Shown here piece after piece: positions 23,467 to 35,259 of a DNA stretch of 64,000 nt. The number at the start of each line of letters is the position of its first letter. The first letter of the stretch is position 1. Origin of the DNA: Primulina eburnea (Eukaryota; Streptophyta; Magnoliopsida; Lamiales; Gesneriaceae); NCBI RefSeq assembly GCF_022965805.1, contig NC_133117.1, positions 14,903,479-14,967,478 of the forward strand, in the 5' to 3' direction. The notes under the pieces were generated by a model. That model saw nothing but the letters and a program-made list of their open reading frames with translations, did not search any database and was not told the DNA's origin. Made by a program: the position numbers and the translations under genes.

Positions 23467-24410
23467 AAAACTTGTTGCGTGTTTTCTTAATTGCTTGCAA
23501 GTGCACAACGTCAAGTTATAGTAAAATGTAATTTTGAGTACAAGTGTCGATCCCACGAGGAATGTATTTCTAAATTTATATTAATGCTTGTAATTAAAAT
23601 AGTCTTGATTTTATTTAGAATAATCAAATAACAGATTTGTTCGCATCAATAACTGAATTGAAAATAAATTTAATTGTAATACCAAACAGAGTTGAACAAC
23701 AATGGAATAAAAGATCTAGAGGTCCGATTTCACGCAACTATCCACCATGTGTATTTTTGTGTAGCTATATTATATTTATCCTTCTTATTCATTAGCCAAG
23801 AATTCTAAAATCATCTACTCCCTCTCCCGAGTGTTAAGCAGATACTAATTATCTAATAAGAGATTGTAATGTCCCCATCAACAACCTATAATTAAATAAC
23901 ACAATAAGCACTCAAGTCTTTTAATGGCTTCAATAGCATTATATGTCCTCCCGAACTATAAAAATACTATCGATGTATTTTTCCCTTTCTTGTTTATAAA
24001 TTCCCTTTTCCAAGTGATAATTTATAAACATAAGCATCATTCAAGATATGGCCAATAAATTGAAAGCATTAAAATTGGAAACATACAAATGAACAATAAG
24101 GAAATCTCATATAGCATAAATCATAAATCATCACACATGGTTTCTAGTTTAGATCCATCGTTCCTCTAGAAATAAAAATTAGTTCATAATAAAAATAACA
24201 CAACACACAAATCTTAAACAAAACATAGTAAATAACAATGAAAGTAAAGAAAGAAGAACTTAGAACAAGAGTTTTGGAGTTCAAATGAAGCTTTTATCCA
24301 AAGATGTGCAAGAACTTTCCCAAGGATGCACTTGATCTTTAATCCCTTTGTTGTAGCCTCCAATCCTTTCCTTTTGCTCCAAGATGCCCTAGATGATGAA
24401 TAATGGAGGC

Positions 24411-24418
24411 TTTTTATA
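24411..24418 (-). promoter_or_regulatory. TATA box of the Athila 5' LTR
   Basis: TATAAAAA on the minus strand, about 97 bp downstream of the proximal array motif (24516). Confidence 0.6.
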
Positions 24419-24515
24419 GTCCTCAACAAGTCTTGCACGCAAAACACCAAAGTCTTCAAGTCCCATGCGCAGCACACCATAGTTTCACAATTTCCGGAAG
24501 TTGTCTGTGCATGAC

Positions 24516-24674
24516 CGCGGGTGCGGTAATCTAAGGAGCGCGGGTGCGGTGTCTTCTCAGCAGAAATTCTCATGTGCAACTGGTGATACCGCGGGTGCGG
24601 CGCTTGCATGACCGCGGGTGCGGTCATGCCTCGTAAATCAGCGCGGGTGCGGCATTGTAAGAAGCGCGGGTGCG
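24516..24674 (-). repeat. Inverted-repeat array, CGCGGGTGCG motif, 6 copies (Athila 5' LTR)
   Basis: Core starts: 24516, 24539, 24590, 24613, 24642, 24665. Spacings: 23, 51, 23, 29, 23. All six cores keep CGCGGGTGCG here, unlike the 3' LTR. Confidence 0.9.
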
Positions 24675-24866
24675 GTCTCTTGCTTTGTGTCTCTTTGTCC
24701 TTTACACCTTCTAATTCATCACTATATCACTCCAAACTCTCATTTCTAAGCTTCCAAACTACAATAACAAAAACAACAACATATCAAATAAAACCTGCTC
24801 AAAAATCACAAAATTCCAAGTTAAAAACAAGTAATAAAAGTACAATAAATTGCACTTATCAATTGG

Positions 24867-26508
24867 ATTTCCCCGGATAATACTTGATTTCACAATCAAA
24901 GTCTTTCAATAAATCCAGCCATCTTCGCTGTCTCATATTCAGCTTGGATTGTTAAAAAAGATACTTCAAGCTTTTGTGATCAGAATATATTTCAAATTTC
25001 TCACCGTACAGATAGTGTCGCCATATCTTCAATGCAAAGACTACGGCTGTCAATTCAAGATCACGAATTGGATAACGAGATTCATGGGACTTCAGCTGTC
25101 TTGAGGCATACCCTCGATGAGAAGCATCACAATAAACAACAAAGTCACCAGTACCTGACGGGATAGTCAATACCGGAGCACTGGTCAACCTTTTCTTTAA
25201 TTCAAGAAAACTGGTCTCACATTCTTCAGACCAAACAAACGGTGTATTTTTTTGAGTCAACTGTGTAATTGGCTTGACAATACTGGAGAAATATTTGATA
25301 AATCGACGATAATATCCTGCCAAACCCATAAAACTACAAATCTCGGTCACTGATGTCGGTCTCGGCCAAGAAATCACTGCATCAACCTTACTGGGATCAA
25401 CCGATATACCGTCTCCGGATATAATAAGCCCCAGAAATACTACATGTCTCAACCAGAACTCACATTTCGACAGTTTAGCATATAACCTCTCAGCCCTCAA
25501 AATTTTCAATACAGTTCTCAGATGATTAGCATGCTCAATCATATTATTTTAATAAATCAAAATATCATCAATGAATATAATAACAAAATCATCCAGATAT
25601 CTCTGAAATATGTGGTTCATCAACCCCATAAATACAGCCGGTGCATTCGTCAAACCAAACGGCATGACAATAAATTCATAGTGTCCATACCTGGTTCTGA
25701 ATGCTGTCTTTGATATATCAGAATCTTTGACTCTCAACTGATGATATCCATATCTCAAATCGATCTTGAAATATACCGATGAACCCTGCAACTGATCAAA
25801 CAGATTATCAATGCGAGGCAAGGGATATTTATTCTTTACCGTTGCCTTGTTCAGTTGCCGGTAGTCGATACAAAGTCTCATCGAATCGTCTTTCTTTCGA
25901 ACAAACAATACTGGGGCACCCCAAGGGGACACACTCGGTCTGATATACCCCTTGGCCAGTAAATCTTCCAACTGTTATTTCAACTCTTTCAACTCAATTG
26001 GTGCCATTCGGTATGGAGCTCTAGATATCGGAACTGTACCTGGCATCAACTCAATGCTGAAGTCTATCTCTCGAATCGGAGGCAATCCAGAAATATCATC
26101 TGGAAAGACATCAGCAAACTCACACACCACTGGCAAGTCCGCCAATGATGGACTCGATTTCAGTAAATCAAATGAATAGACAAGGAATCCATCCGCTCCT
26201 TTCTGCAATAATCGAGTCATATTCATAGCAGATATCAAAGGAATTCTGGATCGAGAACCCTTACCATAAAATTTCCACTCCTCAGCCATTTCAGGTCTGA
26301 ATCGAACAATCTTGTGGAAACAATCGACTGTAGCCATGTACTTGTTCAACATATTGATACCGATAATACAATCAAAGTCAGATTCCCCAAGCACAATACA
26401 GTCTAACTCAATCTCATGCCCATCATACTGCAGTATACAAGATCTAACAGACTTCACTGATATCAAACATTTCCCCAACGGAGAAGAGACAGACACTACA
26501 GCAGACAA
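24867..26508 (-). pseudogene. Element B: pol (protease end, RT, RNase H), broken
   Basis: Minus strand. Post-protease region 26508-25975 ([31 protein letters not shown]), TAA at about 25975, then RT 25971-25549 ([53 protein letters not shown]), a stop plus disruption near 25548, then RT end and RNase H 25542-24952 ([19 protein letters not shown]). RNase H lacks about 13 residues between YCDASHRG and YASRQL that element C keeps (an in-frame deletion of about 39 bp). A stop near 24952 precedes the NMRQRRW region. It continues at 7303 across the Athila insertion. Same family as element C. Confidence 0.92.
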
Positions 26509-27146
26509 TTACTCAATAGGCAGTGCATGACTCAATGCAAATCGCTCAGATATAAATGTATGTGATGCACCAATATCTATCAATACATATGCAGGATAAC
26601 CAGAAATAAAGCAGTTACCTGCTACAACATCATCAGGTGCATCCTGTGCTTGCTTCTCAGTCAAAGCGAACACTCTGGCCTGCTGTCTCGGAGGCTGGCT
26701 CACTGTCTGGCTTCCTCCTGGCCTCTGCTGTGACTGAGTAGACGGTGCTGGCTGGAAAGAATGAACAGCAGATGGTCGTCTCCCTGTCTGAGCCACTGAT
26801 CCAGATGGCTCTGCTGCCTGGGATCCCTGGGCACCTCTCTGTGGACATACTCGTGCAAAATTTCCCTGCTGTCTACAAATACGACAGCTGCCAAACACTC
26901 CTCGACACTGCTCTGTGGAATGCTTCCCTCCACAGGTGCTGCAATAGGGTCCTGTATAACTTTGGCTCTGTCGAGGACTCCCGGAGCTAGAAAAACAGCT
27001 TCCTGACTTCTTGAATTGCTTTCCTCTAGCCTTCAAGAAATCATTCTTTCCGCCACTACTGCTGCCACTCTCAAATCGAGAAGGTGGTTGTTCTAATCTC
27101 GGTGCTGGAGGCACAAACGAAGCTCTTCGCTGTCTCATCAGACATG
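26509..27146 (-). pseudogene. Element B: gag 3' part and protease
   Basis: Minus strand, open from the E1 insertion to a TAA at 26511-26509. Low-complexity Ser/Gly basic region, then a zinc knuckle pair (CSTCGGKHSTEQC and CRICRQQGNFARVC; the second lacks the usual His), a Gln/Pro-rich linker, then protease AYVLIDIGASHTFIS. The catalytic triplet is DIG rather than DTG. The terminating TAA (after LPIE) is also present at the same site in element C. Confidence 0.88.
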
Positions 27147-27151
27147 CTTCA
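27147..27151. repeat. TSD CTTCA, left copy (E1 insertion)
   Basis: CTTCA at 27147-27151 matches 34421-34425. Removing E1 and one copy rejoins B gag in the order seen in element C near 50010. Confidence 0.95.
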
Positions 27152-27230
27152 TGTAGTATCCCGATGCCTAATTTGAGTTAATTATTGGATTAATTGTATT
27201 TCGGTTGGATCGGAAGGACCAAACCGGGTT

Positions 27231-27462
27231 CGGATCGTCCGAAGTTGGTTCGGATCGTCCGAAGTGGGTTCGGATGGACCGTTCTGTTCGGAGTCAGACG
27301 AGTCATGTCATGTCAGAGTTCGGATCGTCCGATCAGGGTTCGGATCGTCCGAAGACAGGTGGCTGGACACGTGGAAGACATGCAGAGTTCGGATCTTCCG
27401 AAGTGGATCGGATCTTCCGAAGTGCACCGGATCGGATCTTCCGAAGTGGATCGGATCTTCCG
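27231..27462 (+). repeat. Inverted-repeat array, CGGATCGTCCG/CGGATCTTCCG motif, 9 copies (E1 5' LTR)
   Basis: Core starts: 27231, 27251, 27271, 27321, 27341, 27390, 27409, 27433, 27452. Spacings: 20, 20, 50, 20, 49, 19, 24, 19. The distal five are GTCCG-type (one GGACCG), the proximal four TTCCG-type. A CACGTG G-box at 27369-27374 lies in the 49-bp spacer. The same array is at 33161-33392 in the 3' LTR. Confidence 0.92.
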
Positions 27463-27471
27463 ATCGTTGTC

Positions 27472-27479
27472 TATAAATA
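27472..27479 (+). promoter_or_regulatory. TATA box of the E1 5' LTR
   Basis: TATAAATA, 10 bp after the last array motif. Same arrangement in E2 (59755-59762) and in the triple-LTR unit. Confidence 0.78.
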
Positions 27480-28494
27480 GAAGCGCGAGGCTTCACTTTT
27501 CACTCGCCAATTCCGAGAGTTCCAGAGCGTTTTAGTCGTTTCTGATGGGTTTCTAGTCTTTTCCCGAGGTTCGGGCACTAGCGGGGAGCTACTGGTTTTG
27601 TAGCGGAGCTGTGCTCTAGTTGGGGGATAGCGGCATCAGTGGGCTGACTACGGACGCAGGTATAGTTCTGGGTTCCCTTTGAGATTTGGGAGTATCTATT
27701 AGTCTAGTTAAGGCTTTTAGATGTGGTTTAGTGATATGGTATCACTTGGATTGTAGGCTTGATTCTAGGGCTGATTGCTAGGATCTACTGGTTTGAGGTA
27801 CGAAAGTACTATCCGAGATAGCAGGATTGAGTATGCTTTACTATGTGTTGCATGTTTATATGTTGCATTATTATCTGTCATATGATGCATGGTTTATTAT
27901 GCGGCATTTGCATAATCATGTTGAGCCTGATTATCTTTGAGATAGCCTGTTGAGAGGGTGCTCAGCCCTCGTTTGTTGTGGATGGTTGGACCCCGTTGGC
28001 CGACGGTGGTCAGGTCACCGGTATATCCACAGGTTTATTTTGGTATGGGAGCCACCTCCTGGTGCGACGGCGCAGAGTGCTACATACCTTGACGTCATTT
28101 ACCTGAGCAGTATTTCGATATACCCAGATCCTGGTATCCAGTACATTTTGCATACATGCATGTCATAGTCTTGTATACTCATGCTTTCGGTGCTGAGCGT
28201 TTTATGCTCACGTCCTCGGTTTATCTCTGTTTTGGACACCCTATTCGATGGGGCAGGTCTCAGGTTGGACGGCCCAGGAGGGAGTGGACAGGGAGCTGGC
28301 AGAGTTTGACCTGTAGTTGTTGGTATTTGTTCTTAGTATTTAGTTCGATCTGGTTGTTTAAGTATTTTGTACTTACAGATTCGATTGGGTTGTGTTACTG
28401 TTTTTCCGCTGTTTACCTGATTCAGTTTTAAATGTTAATTTTGCATGCTTAAGTTCTGATTAGTAGGTGATTCTGGAACGGGTCACTACATTTA

Positions 28495-28506
28495 TGGTAT
28501 CAGAGC
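28495..28506 (+). other. E1 primer binding site (initiator-Met-tRNA type)
   Basis: TGGTATCAGAGC, 4 bp after the LTR end. The standard plant gypsy/copia initiator-Met site. Confidence 0.92.
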
Positions 28507-28576
28507 ATGCATTAAGATTTTGGGATTTAGAACTGTTCTTTTGGGTTTAATCTCTGGTAACTTTTGTAGCTAAGAG

Positions 28577-31500
28577 ATGTCTGGTTTTGACGACGATGCT
28601 AGTAGTCATGGCAGCGTTGGACGCTGGGGAGACCGCGACGATCGGGAACGTCGTCGAGAGCATCGAGAACGTCGTCAACACCGTCGTGATGAGCCTCGGA
28701 GTTTTAGTATGCATCGGTTCTTGCAGATGGGGCCGAAACCTCTTTCAGGCGGTGAGACCCCGGATGTTGCGGAGAACTGGCTTGAGAGGATGGAGAGCTG
28801 CTTCAAGACTTTTCAGTGCTCGGCGGAGCAGCAGATTGATACCCTTGATTTCTTGCTGGAGGGTGGTGCGCGCAAGTGGTGGAGGTCTACCTCTGCACCG
28901 ATAGTTCAGCGACAGGGTCGAGTTCTTTGGGCCGATTTCCGAGCCGCTTTCATGTTGCTTTACTTTCCGCCAGCTCTTCTGCAGACCAAGGCGATTGAGT
29001 TGATCAATCTGAAGCAGGGAAGTTTGTCTGTTGATGAGTATCAGCAGAAGTTCTTTGAGTTGCTTCCGTATGTTCCGCATGTCAGTGACAATGCTATGGC
29101 CAAGTATAACCATTTTCTTCAGGGCCTCAATCAGGAGATTTATGATCAGGTTGTTGTCTGCGATGATCCGACATCGTATGAGGGCCTTGTAAATCGTTGT
29201 CGCCAGGCTGAGGGCAGTTTGTTGAGAGGTCGAGTCATGCAGTCTGCTCGTCCTACTAGTTCTTTGGGTCCCCGCGCCCAAGCATTTAAGAAGGCTGGAT
29301 CTACTTCTTCTTCCTCTGGATCTGGAGGAGTTCACCATTTTGGGAAGAAGAGGGGCCCGTGTCAGCACTGCGGGAAGGATCATCCGACGGAGAGTTGTCG
29401 CAAGGTTGCGGGTGCTTGTTACAAGTGCGGTGAGATGGGCCACATGAAGAGAGATTGTCCACAGACGGGCGGAGGATCAGGATCTGGTTCTCAGGCTTCA
29501 GTTCATCAGAGGCCACAGCAGGGACAGTCTACTCAGGGTTCTAACCTCCGACCGCGTACTCAAGGGCAGGTCTTTGCTCTTAACCAGGATCAGGCGGCTG
29601 AGGAGAACGAGAGAGTTATCGCAGGTGTGTTTTTATTATATGGATTACCTGCTTATGGCGCTTTCACTTCTTTGGACGTTGTGGTATCTGTTTCCACGCC
29701 GATGGGTCATTCGGTGCTAGCTAAACGTCTAGTTTTGGGTTGTCCTCTAGAGTTTGAGGGTAATGTTTTAACTGCTAATTTGATGATTCTTGTGATGGAG
29801 GATTTTGATTGCATTCTGGGAATAGATGTGCTGACTGTGTTTAGAGCTACTGTGGACTGTTATCAGAAGTTTGTGCAGTTTCGTCCAGTTGAGGACGACA
29901 GTTGGTTTTTCTATGGAGAGGGAGCGCGACCCCCGATGCCTGTGGTTTCTGCTCTGAAAGCCTGTCGTGCTTTAGAGTCGGGCGGGGAAGGCTACCTTAT
30001 CTATGCTATTGATTCGTCCGCAGTTAGTGTCGGTATCAGTGACATTCCAGTGGTTTGCGATTTTCCGGATGTTTTTCCCGAGGAGATTCCTGGTTTTCCT
30101 CCCGTTCGGGAAGTGGATTTCGGCATTGATTTAGTGCCAGGCACGGCACCAATCTCTAGAGCTCCTTATCGTTTAGCTCCATCGGAGATGCAAGAATTGA
30201 AACAGCAGTTGCAGGATCTTCTTGACAAGGGGTATATTCGACCCAGTGTGTCCCCGTGGGGAGCACCAGTTCTTTTTGTCAAAAAGAAGGATGGTTCTAT
30301 GCGGCTCTGCATAGATTATCGGCAGTTGAATCGTGCTACGATAAAGAATAAGTATCCGTTGCCACGGATTGATGATTTATTTGATCAACTGCAAGGTACC
30401 TCTGTGTATTCCAAGATTGATTTAAGGTCTGGTTATCATCAGCTTCGAGTTCATCAGGGAGATATATCGAAGACTGCATTCAGGACCAGGTATGGGCATT
30501 ATGAGTTTCTGGTTATGCCTTTTGGGGTGACGAATGCACCAGCAGTTTTTATGGATCTGATGAATCGGGTATTTCGGGATTTCTTGGATAAGTTTGTTGT
30601 GGTGTTTATAGATGATATCTTAATCTATTCGCATGATCAACAAGAACACGCACAACACTTGAGGATTATTTTACAGACACTTCGCGAGAATCAGCTTTAT
30701 GCGAAGCTTAGTAAATGTGAGTTTTGGATTGACAGGGTTGTATTCCTTGGTCATGTCATTTCTAGCGAGGGAGTTTCAGTTGACCCGAGCAAGGTGGAAG
30801 CGGTATTGAACTGGTCGCGTCCGACGACAGTAGCCGAGATCCGCAGTTTTCTGGGATTGGCTGGGTATTATCGCCGTTTCATTGCCAACTTCTCTCAGAT
30901 TGCTAAGCCACTCACTCAGCTCACTCGGAAAGATGTTTCATTTGAGTGGACATGAGAGTGCGAAGAGAGTTTCTGAGAACTTCGCAGACGTTTGACATCT
31001 GCGCCTGTTTTGGCTTTACCGTCTGGATCTGGTGGTTTCAGTGTTTACACCGATGCCTCTTTGCAGGGACTAGGGTGTGTTCTGATGCAGAATGAGCATG
31101 TGATTGCTTATGCGTCGAGGCAGTTGAAGCCTCATGAGGAAAACTATCCTGTTCATGATCTGGAATTAGCAGCGATCGTTTTTGCTTTGAAAATCTGGCG
31201 CCATTATCTGTATGGTGAGCGATTTGAGATCTTCACTGATCATAAGAGTTTGAAGTATCTGTTCACTCAGGCTGAGTTGAACATGCGTCAGCGTCGTTGG
31301 ATGGATCTACTCAAGGATTACGATTGTGAGATCAAGTATCATCCAGGATCTGCGAATCTCACGGCCGATGCTCTTAGTCGCAAGGTGAGGTTATCTGCTC
31401 TTCAGACTTGTGCTGTATCTGGGATTATTCAGGATTTCTGTTCGATGGGATTCAATTGTAAGCATCGGAAGGGAACAGAGAGTATCCGTATAGCTACTAT

Positions 31501-32942
31501 TTTGTCCGAGCCAGTTTTGTATTCTCGGATTAGAGATGCTCAGATGTCTGATTCTAAGGTTCAGAAATTAGCTCGGTTGGCTGATAGAGATAATACTTCT
31601 GGATTCCACTATCAGTCCGGGGGTCTTTTGTGCTTATCTGGTCGTGTTGTTGTACCGGAAGATGACACTTTGAGGGAGGAGATTTTGTCCCAGGCTCATC
31701 GTAGCAAGTTGAGTGTTCATCCAGGGAGCAACAAGATGTATAAGGATTTGAGGACTCGATTTTGGTGGAAAGGTATGAAACGTAATGTTTATCAGTATGT
31801 CTCCAAGTGTCTTGTCTGTCAGCAGGTGAAGACTGAGTATCGACGACCTGGAGGTTTGTTGCAGAATCTGCCTATTCCGGAGTGGAAGTGGGAGCATATC
31901 ACGATGGACTTCGTGACTCACTTGCCTATGTCTGTGGGGAATAGAGATGCTATCTGGGTGGTAGTGGATCGGCTTACTAAGTCTGCCCATTTTCTTCCGT
32001 ATAACAGAGATTTCACTTTCGATCGGATGGCACGGTTGTACATTCAGGAGATTGTACGGTTTCATGGTGTGCCCGTGAGTATCGTTAGTGACAGAGATCC
32101 TCGATTTACATCTAGATTTTGGGGCAGCTTTCAGCAAGCTTTGGGCACTACCTTGAGTTTGAGTACTGCATATCACCCAGAGACTGACGGTCAGTCAGAG
32201 AGGACTATTCGTACTCTTGAGGATATGTTGAGATCTTGTGTGATGGATTTCGGGCCAGCTTGGCAGGATCATCTGCCACTGATAGAGTTTGCATACAAAC
32301 AACAGTTTTCATAGGAGTATTGGTATGTCTCCGTTTGAAGCATTGTATGGTCGACGTTGTCGTACTCCCCTGTTCTGGGAAGAAGTCGGAGAACGACAGG
32401 TCGAGGGTCCGGAATTGATTCAGCAGGCCATGGACAAAGTTCTTGTGATCAAACAGCGGATTAAGACTGCTCAGGATCGACAAGCAAGTTATGCGAACTC
32501 CAAGCGCAGACCTCTTCATTTTGATGCAGGCGAGAAAGTGTTTCTCAAGGTATTACCTTTTCGGAGGATTCTGAGATTTGGACTCAAGGGTAAGCTATCT
32601 CCGAGATTCATTGGTCTTTTTGAGATCTTAGAATGTGTGGGAGACTTGGCCTACAGATTAGCTTTGCCACCGTATCTGTCTAGTGTTCACAATGTGTTTC
32701 ATGTGTCCTTGTTGAGACGATACGTAGCGGATGAGTCTCATGTTTTGCATCCAACAGAAGTTCAGCTGAATCCGGATTTGTCTTTTGTAGAAAGACCGGT
32801 TTCGATCTTAGACCGAAAGGATAAGGTACTGCGGAATAAGACTATTCCTCTTGTCTTAGTGCAGTGGCAGCGCCGAGGTACTGAAGAAGCTACTTGGGAA
32901 CTAGAGAGTCGCATGCGGTCAGAGCATCCAGAGTTGTTCTAG
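28577..32942 (+). pseudogene. E1 gag-pol polyprotein: protease active site deleted, two stops, one frameshift
   Basis: ATG at 28577. Gag with [24 protein letters not shown]; zinc knuckles [13 protein letters not shown] and [14 protein letters not shown] near residues 261-292. Protease: after GLPAY the sequence jumps to FTSLDVV; against E2, 69 bp including DTGAS are replaced by 6 bp near 29657 (in frame). RT intact, with [12 protein letters not shown] and FIDD at about 30608. Breaks: TGA 30953-30955 (E2 has TCA), TGA 30974-30976 (E2 has TGG), and one extra A near 32296 shifting integrase. RNase H 30990-31390; integrase zinc finger about 31690-31830; core acids in [15 protein letters not shown] and GQSERT all present; chromodomain-like tail EEATWELESRMRSEHPELF. 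Confidence 0.95.
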
Positions 32943-33069
32943 TTGTAGTATTTTCAGTAATGGTTGTAATTTCAGTTGTACTTTCAGTTGTAATTCATTC
33001 TTAAGTTGAATGTATTGTTGTTCAGAATTGTCATTCTTCAGACTCGATTTCGCGGACGAAATCCTTTTT

Positions 33070-33081
33070 AGAGGGGGAGAA
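33070..33081 (+). other. E1 polypurine tract
   Basis: AGAGGGGGAGAA directly before the 3' LTR, preceded by GCGGACGAAAT. Confidence 0.9.
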
Positions 33082-34420
33082 TGTAGTATCCCGATGCCTA
33101 ATTTGAGTTAATTATTGGATTAATTGTATTTCGGTTGGATCGGAAGGACCGAACCGGGTTCGGATCGTCCGAAGTTGGTTCGGATCGTCCGAAGTGGGTT
33201 CGGATGGACCGTTCTGTTCGGAGTCAGACGAGTCATGTCATGTCAGAGTTCGGATCGTCCGATCAGGGTTCGGATCGTCCGAAGACAGGTGGCTGGACAC
33301 GTGGAAGACATGCAGAGTTCGGATCTTCCGAAGTGGATCGGATCTTCCGAAGTGCACCGGATCGGATCTTCCGAAGTGGATCGGATCTTCCGATCGTTGT
33401 CTATAAATAGAAGCGCGAGGCTTCACTTTTCACTCGCCAATTCCGAGAGTTCCAGAGCGTTTTAGTCGTTTCTGATGGGTTTCTAGTCTTTTCCCGAGGT
33501 TCGGGCACTAGCGGGGAGCTACTGGTTTTGTAGCGGAGCTGTGCTCTAGTTGGGGGCTAGCGGCATCAGTGGGCTGACTACGGACGCAGGTATAGTTCTG
33601 GGTTCCCTTTGAGATTTGGGAGTATCTATTAGTCTAGTTAAGGCTTTTAGATGTGGTTTAGTGATATGGTATCACTTGGATTGTAGGCTTGATTCTAGGG
33701 CTGATTGCTAGGATCTACTGGTTTGAGGTACGAAAGTACTATCCGAGATAGCAGGATTGAGTATGCTTTACTATGTGTTGCATGTTTATATGTTGCATTA
33801 TTATCTGTCATATGATGCATGGTTTATTATGCGGCATTTGCATAATCATGTTGAGCCTGATTATCTTTGAGATAGCCTGTTGAGAGGGTGCTCAGCCCTC
33901 GTTTGTTGTGGATGGTTGGACCCCGTTGGCCGACGGTGGTCAGGTCACCGGTATATCCACAGGTTTATTTTGGTATGGGAGCCACCTCCTGGTGCGACGG
34001 CGCAGAGTGCTACATACCTTGACGTCATTTACCTGAGCAGTATTTCGATATACCCAGATCCTGGTATCCAGTACATTTTGCATACATGCATGTCATAGTC
34101 TTGTATACTCATGCTTTCGGTGCTGAGCGTTTTATGCTCACGTCCTCGGTTTATCTCTGTTTTGGACACCCTATTCGATGGGGCAGGTCTCAGGTTGGAC
34201 GGCCCAGGAGGGAGTGGACAGGGAGCTGGCAGAGGTTGACCTGTAGTTGTTGGTATTTGTTCTTAGTATTTAGTTCGATCTGGTTGTTTAAGTATTTTGT
34301 ACTTACAGATTCGATTGGGTTGTGTTACTGTTTTTCCGCTGTTTACCTGATTCAGTTTTAAATGTTAATTTTGCATGCTTAAGTTCTGATTAGTAGGTGA
34401 TTCTGGAACGGGTCACTACA
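33082..34420 (+). mobile_element. E1 3' LTR
   Basis: 1,339 bp, offset exactly 5,930 from the 5' LTR with three visible differences. Array at 33161-33392. Followed by CTTCA at 34421-34425. Confidence 0.96.
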
Positions 34421-34425
34421 CTTCA

Positions 34426-35002
34426 TCTCCCTTAGCCCGATTCAAGGCATCAGTGAAATTATTTGGCCTCCCGGTATTCACCAAGGTAAAGATTTCAGGA
34501 TTTAGGCCATTAATAAATTGGTCTGCAACAGCCTCATCATGTTCAGACACGTGGGGAGCAAACCGCAACAATGTAGAGAACTTGGCCACATATTCCTCAA
34601 TGTTTAGCTGGCCCTGTCTCAAGTTAGCAAACTCGGCTCCCTTGTCTTTCCTGTACGACACTGGAAAGAACCTCTGATAAAATTCAGTCCTAAACACATT
34701 CCAGGTAATAGTCGTACCTCGATGTTCTAATGCTCGCTTAGTAGTGATCCACCAGTTCTTTGCCACATCATGTAACTAGTGTCCTATCAGTTTCACCCTC
34801 CGCTCATCAGTATAGTCCAAAGACTCAAAAAGCATCTCGATATCGTCTAGCCAACTCTCGCAGTTCACTGCATTCTCGGTACCTTTCAGAATCGTGGATG
34901 AAATGACTGAAATCTTTTTAACAATGTCTCCATCGGAGTGGCTGTAATGTCCATTGGAAGATTTGACGTGCTATCCTGTTCTGATACTCTTCTCGGAGGC
35001 AT
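34426..35002 (-). pseudogene. Element B: gag 5' part, broken
   Basis: ATG at 35002 (MPPRRVSEQD, then METLLKRFQSFHP). A one-base loss near 34895 shifts the frame, and a CAG-to-TAG change lies near 34780. From 34766 the capsid frame reads NWWITTKRALEHRGTTITWNVFRTEFYQRFFPVSY, then FADQFINGLNPEIF-like, to the E1 insertion. Homologous to C gag at 50275-50583. Confidence 0.9.
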
Positions 35003-35259
35003 ATCTGATAATCAAATGGGTTAGTAACAAATACCACAATTTTATTTCAGTCCTCCTCCGATCATCTTACTGCTGATCCAGAATCGGTGTTGATTCATTC
35101 TCAATCAAACATATTACTATATCAAATCAGATAAACAAGTAACATGTATTAAAGCAGTAAAACATGCTAGCATTCAAAAGCAGGAAAGAAAACCTCAATA
35201 TACCCCGCTCACTAGCTTCTATCTCAATCTAAAGGATCTATCGCTCTGATACCACCTGT
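35003..35259 (-). other. Element B leader and primer site
   Basis: Minus-strand TGGTATCAGAGC at 35254-35243, next to the LTR end CCCCACA, then about 240 bp of non-coding leader to the gag ATG. Initiator-Met-tRNA type. Confidence 0.85.

Larger units (their letters stand above)
7304..24861 (-). mobile_element. Athila-type Ty3/gypsy retrotransposon, full length, carrying a nested insertion
   Basis: 17,558 bp including a 5,270-bp nested unit plus its duplication, so about 12.3 kb alone. Order on the minus strand: 5' LTR (24861-23473), primer site, gag-pol (23331-18070), array-bearing spacer, ORF3 (16735-15572), a purine tract, 3' non-coding region interrupted at 9117-14386, polypurine tract, 3' LTR (8692-7304). 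Both LTRs are exactly 1,389 bp and differ at only a few sites, so the insertion is young. The Athila assignment rests on the TGGCGCCGTTGCC primer site, the gag type and a third ORF after pol. Confidence 0.95.
23473..24861 (-). mobile_element. Athila 5' LTR
   Basis: 1,389 bp. TATAAAAA on the minus strand at 24418-24411. Poly-purine and poly-A signals were not pinned down. Followed at 24862 by the right ATTGG duplication. Confidence 0.95.
27152..28490 (+). mobile_element. E1 5' LTR
   Basis: Begins TGTAGTATCCCG and ends GGAACGGGTCACTACA. Array 27231-27462, TATAAATA 27472-27479. Short frames inside it recur in every E-family LTR only because the LTRs are copies. Confidence 0.96.
27152..34420 (+). 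mobile_element. E1: full-length young gypsy retrotransposon
   Basis: 7,269 bp. LTRs 27152-28490 and 33082-34420, both 1,339 bp. I see three differences: 27221 A/G, 27627 A/C and 28305 T/G. Primer site 28495-28506, gag-pol 28577-32942, polypurine tract 33070-33081, TSD CTTCA. It sits in gag of element B, in the opposite orientation. The near-identical LTRs mark a recent insertion. E2 is a second copy. Confidence 0.97.

Noticed and set aside
27950..28431. Conserved 72-91 codon frames in E LTRs (also 33880-34361; 60136-60618)
   Set aside because: Identical because LTRs are copies; the E2 version fuses the frames through a one-base change, so there is no coding constraint.
28745..29443. 232-codon minus-strand frame opposite E1 gag
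   Set aside because: Antisense shadow of gag; composition follows the real frame and there are no motifs.
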